A stretch of 10,986 nucleotides of DNA from CAZALT01 sp964485515 (GCA_964485515.1 CAZALT010000115.1:1-10986), one strand, 5' to 3'; positions 1 through 6,711 are shown, counted from the first letter of the stretch. Program-made: numbers and translations. The notes: generated from the letters alone by a model not told the origin.

Positions 1-613
1 CAATTTCGAGCGGTTCGAGCAGTTCGAGCAGTTCGAGCGGTTCGCGCCGTTCCTCGCCGGCTCCCGACTTCAGCTCCGGGCGGCCGCCCCGGGTTGCGAG
101 ATCTGGCGTGGCGCGGCGCCCAGCCTCGGTTCGATGGTCGCCGCGGCCCGACGAGACGGCGTCCACCTCTGGACCGAGGAGTGCTACCGGGACTTCGCCG
201 CCCAGGTCGCGGTGCGCAACTGGTGGTGCAACCAGGGCAACTGCAAGACCTACGGCACCGGCAGCGCGGCGAGCCTCCCACCGGGCGGCGACCCCGTCGG
301 GTCCTTCGACCTCGCGCAGGGATCCACCGCCGGCAATCCCCTCATCCACCTCGCGGGCTGGACGATCGACCCCGACACGGAGGTGCCGACCGACGTGCAC
401 ATCTACGTCGACGGCCGGCTCCGCAACTCGTCCGCTGCGTCACGCGTACGGGGCGACCTCGGTGCCACCTACCCGCTGTGGGGTGCGAGCCACGGGTTCG
501 ACAAATGGCTGACCACCACCCCGGGCTCCCACCAGGTGTGCGTGTGGGCCATCAACGAGTACCGAAGCGGCGTCAACATCAACCTCGGCTGCCGGAACGT
601 CACGGTTGCCTGA
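1..613 (+). CDS. Secreted protein with shortened M15 peptidase-like region and C-terminal 'GWTIDPDT' module (5' partial)
   Basis: The frame starting at base 2 is open from the window edge to the TGA at 611-613, giving 203 residues with the N-terminus missing; the internal ATG at 134 is probably not the start. Residues 2-14 are an F-E-R/Q repeat. Residues 32-96 (GCEIWRGAAPSLGSMVAAAR, then DGVHLW, CYRDFAAQ and WWCNQGNC) resemble the front half of actinobacterial M15 D-Ala-D-Ala carboxypeptidases. In that family a PG(T/R)S.H..G.A.D stretch with zinc ligands should follow, but here the sequence goes from LPPG straight to GDPVGSFD and the ligands are absent. Residues 97-203 form a surface module (AGWTIDPDT, VHIYVDG, GASHGF, GSHQVCVWAIN, LGCRNV) known after cell-wall hydrolase domains in actinobacteria. 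It is probably exported, and probably a catalytically dead binding protein. The M15 relationship is by eye only. It converges on the next gene with 21 bases between stop codons. Confidence 0.72.
   Translation, partial: NFERFEQFEQFERFAPFLAGSRLQLRAAAPGCEIWRGAAPSLGSMVAAARRDGVHLWTEECYRDFAAQVAVRNWWCNQGNCKTYGTGSAASLPPGGDPVGSFDLAQGSTAGNPLIHLAGWTIDPDTEVPTDVHIYVDGRLRNSSAASRVRGDLGATYPLWGASHGFDKWLTTTPGSHQVCVWAINEYRSGVNINLGCRNVTVA
5..40 (+). repeat. Four tandem 9-bp units TTCGAGCRG
   Basis: Four consecutive 9-base units (TTCGAGCGG, TTCGAGCAG, TTCGAGCAG, TTCGAGCGG) lie in frame in the partial gene at the window start and encode FER FEQ FEQ FER. The period is a multiple of three, so changes in unit number keep the frame. 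The repeat may continue upstream of the window. Confidence 0.8.
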
Positions 614-634
614 CACGCGAGCAGCGAGACGGCG

Positions 635-2014
635 TCAATCCTCCGGCGCAGGCGCCGCGGTTCCGATGTCCATGACCTTCTCATGGAGGTCGACCGTCGC
701 CTTGTACAGGTCGACCAGCGCCTGGGGGATGTCACCGCAGATGTTCCGATCCTGGTACTCAACGTCGGCCGCCATGTCCAGGGCGTACGCACTCACCTGC
801 TTCGGCACTCCCGATGGCGGTCCGGCCAGGAACGTGTCAGTGGAGGCATCGGCGACCCCGCAGAACTTGCCGTCCTCGTTCGGGCCGTTCCACGCCAGGT
901 AGTCACCCAGGCTCTGGAAGTCCTGGCTGACCAGACACGACTGGAGCGCAGCAAGCGTGTCCGGGGTGACCCGGGCAGCGACGTACGTGAGTGGATTCAG
1001 GCGCTCCCGCCAATCGAGCGCCACGACCTCTCCGGAGCTCGAGACGACGAGCATCGGCGCATCGAACGATGACATCGCGTTCGCCGACCGCCGAGTGAAG
1101 ACCGCGTCATCTTTGCGAACAGGTTCGACCTCACCACCGGCTGGGCCCGGTTCGACCTCGACCGGGATCGCTGAACACGCCCCAGAGCCGACCTCGCCCG
1201 GCGCGCTGGTTTCGAGATCAGCCGCTGGCGGATCGGTCGGAACGCCCTTCTCTATGACCTGCTCGCGCAACGCCTCGGACGCGTCGTACAGACCGATCAG
1301 CGAGGCCGGCGCACCGTGACAATCCCGGCTGCCGCCAGCGAATTGGGCGCCGATCGCATAGGCGCTGACCTCCTTCGGCATTCCGCTTGCCGGCCCCGCT
1401 GCCAGATGTTCGGTCGACGCATCGGCGATCGCGCAGAAACCCCCGTCGTCCTTCGGGACGAACTCCATGTATTCGCCCATCGACTGGAACTCCACACCGG
1501 TCACGCAGCCGCGCAAAGCCTCGAGCGCGTCCGGGGTGAGCTTCGCCGTCCGATAGGTCGGCGCCGAAGCGCTCGTGTCGTAGACGTCGAAGGCAACCAC
1601 CGTTCCGTCACTCGAGACGAGGACGTTCGGGGCGGCGGATCCGGAACCTGTTCCCCACGTCTCGTTCGTCGTCCACTCCCGGAACAACACGTCCTCCGAG
1701 GCGATCGGCCCTGCGTCTGCCGGCGATGGGTCAGTCTCGACGTCGAGCTTCAACGAGTCGCACGCACCGCTCGACGAACTGCCGAGGAAGCCCTCGGAGT
1801 CGGACCGCCTGTCGATGAGGACGGCACCGACGCACACGACAGCGACGAGGAAGACGGCGGCGACGACGAGCATCGGAGCCCGTCCCTTCGGTCGGGACGA
1901 GCTCGCTGGACCCGGGTCCATCGCGGGCGGCACCGCGCCGGCGTCGAGCGGCTCCACGCGCCCGGCGAGCGCGCCGAAGTAGGCCTCGATCTGGCGGTCG
2001 AGATCGTCAGACAT
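635..2014 (-). CDS. Membrane-anchored protein with two tandem four-Cys extracellular domains, putative anti-sigma partner
   Basis: The 459-residue protein starts MSDDLDRQIEAYF at an ATG (2012-2014) that overlaps the end of the sigma-factor gene in ATGTCTGA. This is the usual layout for translationally coupled sigma/anti-sigma pairs. Residues 1-46 are a short cytoplasmic tail, 48-67 a single membrane helix (LVVAAVFLVAVVCVGAVLI), and the rest is outside. The outer part is a duplication of about 180-190 residues. Copy 1 has cysteines at 85, 170, 194 and 232, and copy 2 at 280, 360, 385 and 426. Matching blocks include EFQSMGEYMEF/DFQSLGDYLAW, FCAIADAST/FCGVADAST and GMPKEVSAYA/GVPKQVSAYA. I recognise no named family for this domain. 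The cytoplasmic tail lacks the HxxxCxxC zinc motif of ZAS anti-sigmas, so the anti-sigma role is inferred from context. A longer start at 2146 is rejected because it would overlap the sigma gene with non-protein-like sequence. Confidence 0.85.
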   Translation of the reverse strand: MSDDLDRQIEAYFGALAGRVEPLDAGAVPPAMDPGPASSSRPKGRAPMLVVAAVFLVAVVCVGAVLIDRRSDSEGFLGSSSSGACDSLKLDVETDPSPADAGPIASEDVLFREWTTNETWGTGSGSAAPNVLVSSDGTVVAFDVYDTSASAPTYRTAKLTPDALEALRGCVTGVEFQSMGEYMEFVPKDDGGFCAIADASTEHLAAGPASGMPKEVSAYAIGAQFAGGSRDCHGAPASLIGLYDASEALREQVIEKGVPTDPPAADLETSAPGEVGSGACSAIPVEVEPGPAGGEVEPVRKDDAVFTRRSANAMSSFDAPMLVVSSSGEVVALDWRERLNPLTYVAARVTPDTLAALQSCLVSQDFQSLGDYLAWNGPNEDGKFCGVADASTDTFLAGPPSGVPKQVSAYALDMAADVEYQDRNICGDIPQALVDLYKATVDLHEKVMDIGTAAPAPED

Positions 2015-2459
2015 GGGACACCCCCAGTCGGGACCGCAGGGACTGCATGCCCCGCTCGACGTGGTTCTGGACGGTCGACCGGGAGAGCCCCAGCAGGTCG
2101 GCGGTCTCCTGGTGGGTCCAGCCGTGTCCGGCGACGAGCGCCACACACGTCCGTTGACGCACCGGGAGGGCGGTCAGTGCCGGGACCAGGCCGGGTTCGA
2201 CCCACGGCAGCTCGAGATCCTCGACGCTCGGGAGCGACGCCGGCCGTCGCAGCAGCCGACGGCTGCGACTCTGGCCCACGCGGTAGAGGTAGCCGGCCGG
2301 GTTCTCCATGGCGCCGAGCCGATCTCGGTGCTCCCAGGCGTACGCCAGTGCCTCGGCGACAGCGTCCTCCCCGCGCTCGATCCCGTACGCGGCGCTGAAC
2401 GCCTTCGCCAACCGCGGCGTGGTCTCCGCCAGGAATCGCCCGAAGGCTTCATCGTCCAC
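2007..2459 (-). CDS. ECF-type RNA polymerase sigma factor
   Basis: The 150-residue protein begins at a GTG (2457-2459). A GGAGG lies about 13 bases upstream, rather far, so the start is likely but not certain. Residues 14-70 fit sigma region 2 (DAVAEALAYAWEHRDRLGAM and NPAGYLYRVGQSRSRR). Residues 93-143 fit region 4 (ALTALPVRQRTCVALV, then WTHQETADLLGLSRSTVQNH as the -35-binding helix-turn-helix). No region 1 or 3 is present, as expected for ECF/SigE-like sigma factors, and the protein is slightly shorter than most. The gene runs into the membrane-protein gene with an 8-nt overlap, which implies coupled translation and suggests that protein controls the sigma factor. No clear ECF promoter is visible in the 118 bases upstream. 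Confidence 0.9.
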   Translation of the reverse strand: MDDEAFGRFLAETTPRLAKAFSAAYGIERGEDAVAEALAYAWEHRDRLGAMENPAGYLYRVGQSRSRRLLRRPASLPSVEDLELPWVEPGLVPALTALPVRQRTCVALVAGHGWTHQETADLLGLSRSTVQNHVERGMQSLRSRLGVSHV

Positions 2460-2577
2460 TGCTCAGGTAGAGCCTCCGCCGGGCAGTCTGCACCACACCT
2501 CGCCGAACGAATCGGACCTGCGTCGATCGCCCCCTGCCCCGGGGAACCACCACACCAGCGAGGCACCCCTGGCAGGA

Positions 2578-2979
2578 TCAGCCAGCGGCAGGGTCGGGGC
2601 GGCGCAGCACGCGGTGCTGGTGGATGGCGAACGCGGCGACATCACCGGCCGTGAAGGCCATCCCGATGCGTCCGGGTCGTCCCCTGCGCACGATGGCGAG
2701 CAGGCCGAGACCCGCGGCCGCGCCGACGTTGGCGACGGACACCGAGCGCGTCACCGGTCGCCACGGACCGGCAAAGGAGGCCACGCCGAGCACACCCGCC
2801 CACCCCACCGTCGCGAGGCCGGCGGCACGGACCACCCGAGGCTCGAACCCGAGTCGGGGGCCCGCCTGAGCGGCGAAGGCTGCCGCAGCGCCACCCATGA
2901 CCGCGCAATAGACGGCATCGGCTCGTAGCGACGCTCTCGCCGATCGCTCGGGAGACGTCGCCTGATCGGAGTCCGCCAT
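2578..2979 (-). CDS. Small membrane protein, about four helices, unknown function
   Basis: The 133-residue protein has an ATG at 2977-2979, 20 bases after the stop of the upstream small gene, so the two are probably one transcript. There is no strong Shine-Dalgarno before this ATG, which fits read-through from upstream but leaves the start less certain. Likely membrane helices are at residues 21-39 (DAVYCAVMGGAAAAFAAQA), 50-69, 78-96 (RSVSVANVGAAAGLGLLAI) and 105-121. The short loops contain arginines, and the C-terminus (HQHRVLRRPDPAAG) is basic. The pattern resembles small DoxX/SPW-like actinobacterial membrane proteins, but no diagnostic residues are visible, so I assign no function. The same frame is open far upstream to 3702, but that part is antisense and frame-shadow sequence over the neighbouring gene. 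Confidence 0.75.
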   Translation of the reverse strand: MADSDQATSPERSARASLRADAVYCAVMGGAAAAFAAQAGPRLGFEPRVVRAAGLATVGWAGVLGVASFAGPWRPVTRSVSVANVGAAAGLGLLAIVRRGRPGRIGMAFTAGDVAAFAIHQHRVLRRPDPAAG

Positions 2980-2999
2980 CGGGATGTCGGCGAGAGATC

Positions 3000-3281
3000 T
3001 CAGTCGATGGGAAGGCGGCGCATGAGCTCCGCCTTCTCCTCCTCGAAGTCCTCGAAGCTGATCTTCTTGGCCTCGAACTTGTTGTGGAGCGCTTCGATGC
3101 GCTGCAACAGCTCGCTGGCCGAGAGCGGCGCTTCGCTGTCGTCGAGCGGTGCCAGCTCCTCGACCTCTTCGGCGCCCCCGGCGGGTCCCTTGTCGAGTCG
3201 CTTCTCTCGCTTGGCTGCCGCCTTGGCCTTCTTCGCCCGGTCCCGCTGCAGCTTCTCGAACGTGGTTCGTTGTGCGCCCAT
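3000..3281 (-). CDS. Small basic coiled-coil protein with SHOCT-like C-terminus
   Basis: The 93-residue cytoplasmic protein starts at an ATG (3279-3281) with an excellent AGGAGG eight bases upstream. The N-terminal third is strongly basic and helical (RTTFEKLQRDRAKKAKAAAK), followed by an acidic linker (AEEVEELAPLDDSEAP). Residues about 55-91 (LLQRIEALHNKF, then ISFEDFEEEKAELMRRL) resemble the SHOCT short C-terminal domain, in which a helix is followed by an 'I(T/S).EEFE..K..LL'-like hairpin. Proteins with this basic N-terminus and SHOCT-like tail are common in actinobacteria, and their biochemical role is not known to me. The gene is first in a probable two-gene transcript with the small membrane protein and is divergent from the LuxR-type regulator. 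Confidence 0.85.
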   Translation of the reverse strand: MGAQRTTFEKLQRDRAKKAKAAAKREKRLDKGPAGGAEEVEELAPLDDSEAPLSASELLQRIEALHNKFEAKKISFEDFEEEKAELMRRLPID

Positions 3282-3339
3282 GGGTGGGACCTCCTAGAGA
3301 TCGTCCGCGCCGGATCAGATGGGGGGTGATCCTGCGGGC

Positions 3340-3382
3340 TGACCCCCTGCACCACCGGTCGGCGACCAGCAGGACGGGGTCA
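3340..3382. repeat. Long imperfect inverted repeat (TGACCCC/GGGGTCA)
   Basis: TGACCCC (3340-3346) pairs with GGGGTCA (3376-3382). Inside it CTGC (3347-3350) pairs with GCAG (3369-3372), and GGTC (3357-3360) pairs with GACC (3364-3367) around a GGC loop. There is no T-run on either side, so a classical terminator is unlikely. It may be an operator or part of a structured leader for either divergent gene. Confidence 0.55.
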
Positions 3383-3489
3383 GTGGATGTTGCGGTTGGA
3401 TCGGACGAACCCTGCCACGCTCCACGTCCAGGCCTCAACGGACCCGACCCAGCACGTCCCAGAGACATCATCCGGTGCGCTTCGAGGAT

Positions 3490-3506
3490 AGGGGGTGGCA
3501 CCCCCT
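3490..3506. repeat. Perfect 17-bp palindrome AGGGGGTG-G-CACCCCCT
   Basis: Two 8-base arms, AGGGGGTG and CACCCCCT, flank a single central G at 3498, with no mismatch. A one-base centre is too tight for an RNA hairpin loop, so a dimeric DNA-binding site is the likelier reading. It lies about 200 bases from both divergent genes. The binding protein is unknown. Confidence 0.5.
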
Positions 3507-3538
3507 CCTGACACATCGAGCGGTCGACGCAGGCCCAA

Positions 3539-3560
3539 CGGTGCTCCCGGCTGAGCACCG
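3539..3560. repeat. 8-bp stem, 6-nt loop hairpin CGGTGCTC/GAGCACCG
   Basis: CGGTGCTC (3539-3546) and GAGCACCG (3553-3560) form a perfect 8-bp stem around CCGGCT. No T-run follows. It lies 137 bases before the start of the LuxR-type gene and could be in its leader or be an operator. Confidence 0.45.
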
Positions 3561-3696
3561 ACGCGTAGGTCGATGGGTCCATCCGCACGATTCCGCGGGA
3601 GGCCCGCCCAACAAGGGCGTATCGTTGGCGTTGCAACCCGAAGCCGCAATCGGGATATTGACACCGCCATCCGGCAATCCGCAGGGGGACGTTCAC

Positions 3697-5928
3697 GTGC
3701 ACTCACCCCACCCCGATCTCACCCACCGCGATCGAGCGGCGCGGGCGGTCCGGGCATTGGTCGGGGCCGCCGAGCACGGCAGGGGCGGAGCGCTCGTCAT
3801 CACCGGAGCGTCCGGTTCCGAAGACGACCTTCCCATCGACCTCACCGACGCCGACGGCAAAGCCCGTCTCCCCACGCGCGTCGTGCGCATCGTTCCACCG
3901 CCAGGCACGTCTGGCGCGTCGATCGACCACCTGTTCTCCATCGACCTGGCCTCGCTCGTTCCACCAGCGGACGGCCCGACCTCCGGTGACGATGGCGACC
4001 GCGACCGCCGCGACCTCGCGGACGTGCTCTCCATCGACACCGAGCCCCCCAACCGATTCACCTTCGCGGTTCAGCTCCACCGTGTCCTGACCGCCCTCGC
4101 CGACCATGGACCGATCATGGTCGTCGTCGACCACGCGGAACTGCTCGACGACATCAGTGCTGCGGCGCTCGCGTTCGTCGCTCGCCGGATCAGCGACGAT
4201 CCCATCGCGATCATCATCCGACGAACCGCCTCGGCCCGCGTCTCCCCCTTGGACGACCTCACCCTCATCGAAGGCACCCCGCGCGCATGGCGCACGACCG
4301 AGTCGTCACGATCCGACTCCGCGTCGACACCGGTGTACAGCGCTGCCGACCCAGCCATGACCGACACCGAGGCGCTGCTCACCGCTGCCGAGCAGGCGCT
4401 CGACCGGTCGTTGATGGACTCTGCCTCGATCGCCATCACTGCGCTCCGAGGGACCGAGCTGCACGGCGTCGATCACGCCCGTCTCCGACTCTCCCAGGCG
4501 CGCCTCGCGCTCCTCGAGGGCGACAGTGCGACGGCAACCACCCGCCTCAAAGAGGCCATCGATGCCACGGCCTCGCTCGACACCCCCGCCGCGGTCCGCG
4601 CCGCGACAGGGGCCCGCCTCCTGCTCGTCGAGATCTATCTCCGAGGGGGTCGGGTGCATCTCGCCTCGGCAACAGCCAACGAGCTCGTGACGATCGGGGG
4701 CCCTGCGGCCGAGCTCGCCGTCGCCGCGACCCAGGCCGCGTTGGGCGACGGATCGGCCCTCGCCAAGGTCGCCGATCTCGTCGACCAGGTCATCCACGAC
4801 GGTGAGGTCGACGCCCTCGGATTCGTCGCTGACACCGCCGGGCTGGGCCTCGTGTGGAGCGAGCAGTACGAGGAGGCCGACCGCCTGCTCACCCGCCTGG
4901 CCCGCGACGCCCGGATCGCCGCCGCGCTGGGCCCGCTCCCCCGGGTGCTCGCCGTCCAGGCCATGTCCGACCTGCGCCAGTCTCGCTACCTGTCGGCCTC
5001 GATCCGGGCCGACGAAGCGGTCCGTCTCGCCGATGCCACCGCACGACCAGGAATGGCATCGTTCCCCGCGTCGGTGCTTGCGGTGTCCGAAGCGGTCCGC
5101 GGTGACGAAGCCGGCTGCCGACTCGCGACCAGCCGACTCGTCGAGGACGCGGTGCGCACCGAGCGCCAGGGCGGATCGTCGGCCACCGAGGTGCCGGCGC
5201 GCGCCGCGATGGGGCTCCTGCACCTCGGACTCGACCGTCCCGAGCACGCCATCGCGCACCTCGAGCCGCTCATCACCCTCACCGGCACGACCCCCTGGCA
5301 CGTCCTGTGGCAGGTCGACCTCGCGGAGGCCTTCATCCGCTGCGGGCGCACCGACGACGCCCGCAAGCTCACCGAGGCGTTCATCTCCGGGCTCGGCTCG
5401 GTGCGCAACCCCCGAGCCCGGGCGGCAGCGGCGCGGGTCGAGGCGCTGCTGTGCGCCAGCACCGATCTCGCCGAGGCCGAGCTGCTGCTCAGCGGCTCCG
5501 AGCAGATGCTGCGCAAGTTCGGTCCCGCGTTGAGCCTCGCCCGTACCCTGCTGACCCGCGGTCGAATCCGACGCAGCGCCGGACGCGAGACCGAGGCAGG
5601 CAACGACCTCGGAGAAGCGCTGGCGATGTTCACCTCGTTCGGCGCGTCCGGCTGGGCCGGCCAGACCCGGCGCGACATCCGGCAGCGATCCGACTCCTCG
5701 ACGGGTCCCGCTCCGGTGAGCCCCGATGCACGACTGACGCCGTTCGAGCTCCAGGTCTGCGCCCTCGTCGCCAGCCCGATGACCAACCAGGAGACCGCCG
5801 ACGAGCTCTTCGTCAGCGCCCGGTCGGTGGAGTTCAACCTCGGGCGCATCTACGAGAAGCTCGCCATCTCGTCGCGCCGCCAACTGGTCGCCCGCGCCGA
5901 CCAATGGGGACTCCGCGGCGCGCACTGA
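3697..5928 (+). CDS. Large LuxR-family transcriptional regulator with degenerate ATPase-like N-terminus and helical repeats
   Basis: I choose the GTG at 3697 (743 residues), because AGGGGG lies eight bases upstream and sequence before it does not look like protein; an ATG at 3475 in the same frame is the longer alternative. The C-terminus (residues 680-743: LTPFELQVCALVASPMTNQE, then TADELFVSARSVEFNLGRIY) is a clear LuxR-type helix-turn-helix. Residues 1-200 resemble the N-terminal NTPase of LAL/STAND regulators: a start like HRDRAARAVRAL, a beta-strand GALVITGASG, and a Walker-B-like IMVVVDHAELLDD (140-152). At the P-loop the sequence is GASGSEDD (37-44) and lacks the GK(S/T) needed for ATP binding. 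The middle (about 222-660) is alanine-rich helical hairpins like TPR repeats. It is probably a cytoplasmic regulator responding through protein or ligand contact and not through ATP hydrolysis. It has no obvious target among its neighbours. Confidence 0.87.
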   Translation: MHSPHPDLTHRDRAARAVRALVGAAEHGRGGALVITGASGSEDDLPIDLTDADGKARLPTRVVRIVPPPGTSGASIDHLFSIDLASLVPPADGPTSGDDGDRDRRDLADVLSIDTEPPNRFTFAVQLHRVLTALADHGPIMVVVDHAELLDDISAAALAFVARRISDDPIAIIIRRTASARVSPLDDLTLIEGTPRAWRTTESSRSDSASTPVYSAADPAMTDTEALLTAAEQALDRSLMDSASIAITALRGTELHGVDHARLRLSQARLALLEGDSATATTRLKEAIDATASLDTPAAVRAATGARLLLVEIYLRGGRVHLASATANELVTIGGPAAELAVAATQAALGDGSALAKVADLVDQVIHDGEVDALGFVADTAGLGLVWSEQYEEADRLLTRLARDARIAAALGPLPRVLAVQAMSDLRQSRYLSASIRADEAVRLADATARPGMASFPASVLAVSEAVRGDEAGCRLATSRLVEDAVRTERQGGSSATEVPARAAMGLLHLGLDRPEHAIAHLEPLITLTGTTPWHVLWQVDLAEAFIRCGRTDDARKLTEAFISGLGSVRNPRARAAAARVEALLCASTDLAEAELLLSGSEQMLRKFGPALSLARTLLTRGRIRRSAGRETEAGNDLGEALAMFTSFGASGWAGQTRRDIRQRSDSSTGPAPVSPDARLTPFELQVCALVASPMTNQETADELFVSARSVEFNLGRIYEKLAISSRRQLVARADQWGLRGAH

Positions 5929-5929
5929 T

Positions 5930-5935
5930 TACAGT
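5930..5935 (+). promoter_or_regulatory. Candidate -10 element (TACAGT) for the riboswitch transcript
   Basis: TACAGT, preceded by TGAT, lies directly after the LuxR-gene stop codon. It would place the transcription start near 5942, where riboswitch helix P1 begins. No good -35 hexamer is visible at the right distance, so the assignment rests mainly on position. Confidence 0.35.
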
Positions 5936-5941
5936 GACCGC

Positions 5942-6049
5942 CGAAGGGGAGTAGCCCTCCCGTCGGTCGATCGACATGCTGGAACGAAGAGTTCCCGGTC
6001 GGCCGGGTGTTGCGCTGCGGTTCGCAGATCGACACGGGCGAGACCTTCG
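5942..6049 (+). promoter_or_regulatory. yybP-ykoY-type manganese riboswitch aptamer
   Basis: The two signature loops of this class are present: GGGGAGTAGC (5946-5955) near the 5' end and GCGAGACCTTCG (6038-6049) at the 3' end. P1 forms between CGAAGG (5942-5947) and CCTTCG (6044-6049). A long inner helix joins CCCGT (5959-5963) to ACGGG (6034-6038) and GTCGAT (5966-5971) to ATCGAC (6028-6033). Two hairpins sit within: GGAAC/GTTCC (5981-5985 with 5991-5995) and CTGCG/CGCAG (6015-6019 with 6023-6027). In known members Mn2+ binds between the two loops. The downstream gene is a UPF0016/GDT1 exporter, a regular yybP-ykoY target, which supports the call independently. Confidence 0.87.
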
Positions 6050-6078
6050 ACGCAGACATCCATCTGTCTGGTCGAAGG
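6044..6078 (+). promoter_or_regulatory. Anti-P1 hairpin: riboswitch expression platform
   Basis: CCTTCGAC (6044-6051) pairs perfectly with GTCGAAGG (6071-6078). Directly inside, CAGACA (6053-6058) pairs with TGTCTG (6065-6070), with only G6052 bulged and a six-base loop. The 5' arm is the same CCTTCG that closes riboswitch P1, so this 14-bp hairpin and P1 exclude each other. No T-run follows, so it may act as a non-canonical terminator or through leader folding. The AGGAGG just after it is over 40 bases from the start codon and is not the gene's ribosome site. Confidence 0.72.
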
Positions 6079-6123
6079 AGGTCGCCCGGCCACCGCCGTC
6101 CAGGCACGGCACCAAAGGTGACC

Positions 6124-6711
6124 ATGAACCTCCTCGCGGTCGGCACGACCTTCCTGACCATCTTCCTCGCCGAGCTCCCCGACAAGACGATGGTCGCGAC
6201 CATGGTCCTGTCGACTCGCTACCACCACGGTCGCGCCGTGTGGCTGGGGGCGACCGCCGCGTTCGCGGTGCACGTCACCATCGCCGTGGTTGCGGGAGGA
6301 CTCCTCACCCTGCTGCCCGCCTGGCTCGTGCAGGCCGTCGTCGCGGTGCTGTTCGTCATCGGCGCGGTCGTGCTCATCCGCGAGGGCGGCGAGGTGGAGG
6401 AAGCCGACGTCGACCAGGAGGCGGACGCGACCTCATCCTGGAGCATCGGGGCGACCACCTTCGGCGTGGTGTTCCTCGCCGAGTGGGGTGATCTGACCCA
6501 GCTCGCCACCGCCAGCCTCGCGGCGAAGAGCGGATCGCCGGTCTCGGTGTGGCTGGGAGCCCTCCTCGCGCTGTCTGCGGTGGCGGGCATCGCCGTCGTT
6601 GCGGGCCGGTCGATCCTGCGGGTGTTGCCCGTCAAGCTCGTCCGACGGATCGCGGCGGGGATCTTCTTCGTGCTCGCCATCGTCACCGTCGTCGAGATCT
6701 TTCGAGGTTGA
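6124..6711 (+). CDS. TMEM165/GDT1 (UPF0016) family cation exporter, probably Mn2+
   Basis: The 195-residue integral membrane protein starts MNLLAVGTTFLTIFLAELPD. The ATG at 6124 follows AAAGGTG closely; a GTG at 6118 in the same frame is an alternative adding two residues. The family's two signature motifs are present: ELPDKT (residues 17-22) in the first helix and EWGDLT (120-125) at the start of the second half. Each half has about three membrane helices, separated by an acidic loop (residues about 87-103, REGGEVEEADVDQEADA). The acidic motif residues E17/D20 and E120/D123 form the cation site in this family, which exchanges Mn2+ or Ca2+ for protons. The yybP-ykoY element in the leader argues for manganese efflux induced by high Mn2+. 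It is a single gene, with 118 bases before the next. Confidence 0.92.
   Translation: MNLLAVGTTFLTIFLAELPDKTMVATMVLSTRYHHGRAVWLGATAAFAVHVTIAVVAGGLLTLLPAWLVQAVVAVLFVIGAVVLIREGGEVEEADVDQEADATSSWSIGATTFGVVFLAEWGDLTQLATASLAAKSGSPVSVWLGALLALSAVAGIAVVAGRSILRVLPVKLVRRIAAGIFFVLAIVTVVEIFRG

Larger units (their letters stand above)
3282..3696. other. Divergent intergenic region rich in inverted repeats
   Basis: These 415 bases separate the minus-strand SHOCT-like gene from the plus-strand LuxR-type gene. I find no convincing protein; the open frame upstream of 3697 reads as proline- and histidine-rich non-protein-like sequence. It holds three strong inverted repeats (3340-3382, 3490-3506, 3539-3560) and two short mutually exclusive hairpins: GCGGG 3595-3599 with CCCGC 3603-3607, and CGCCC 3605-3609 with GGGCG 3615-3619. 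A weak promoter-like pair for the LuxR gene is TTGCAA (3631-3636) and TATTGA (3656-3661) with a 19-base spacer. Both divergent promoters must lie here, so some repeats may be operators. Confidence 0.55.

Noticed and set aside
17..133. TTCGAG-rich start of the window as a tRNA T-loop remnant
   Set aside because: The repeated GGTTCGAG is a 9-bp coding repeat in an open frame, with no acceptor stem or anticodon arm around it.
2015..2146. 44-residue N-terminal extension of the membrane protein
   Set aside because: It would read through the sigma region 4 coding sequence in another frame and gives a non-protein-like peptide; the ATG at 2014 sits in a standard coupling overlap.
1316..2398. Plus-strand open frame over the sigma/anti-sigma genes
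   Set aside because: Very Arg-rich, no domain, and antisense to two well-supported genes.
3475..3696. Upstream start for the LuxR-type protein
   Set aside because: The added 74 residues look like translated intergenic DNA and include the 17-bp palindrome; a Shine-Dalgarno precedes the GTG at 3697.
4306..5925. Long minus-strand open frame opposite the LuxR-type gene (539 codons)
   Set aside because: Its product has no recognisable domain and is rich in Gly, Arg and Glu as expected for an antisense shadow in GC-rich DNA, while the plus strand has clear LuxR and Walker-B-like motifs.
6075..6081. AAGGAGG as a ribosome-binding site
   Set aside because: No start codon lies at a suitable distance in any frame. 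It is partly the 3' arm of the anti-P1 hairpin, and the real gene start at 6124 has its own AAAGGTG.
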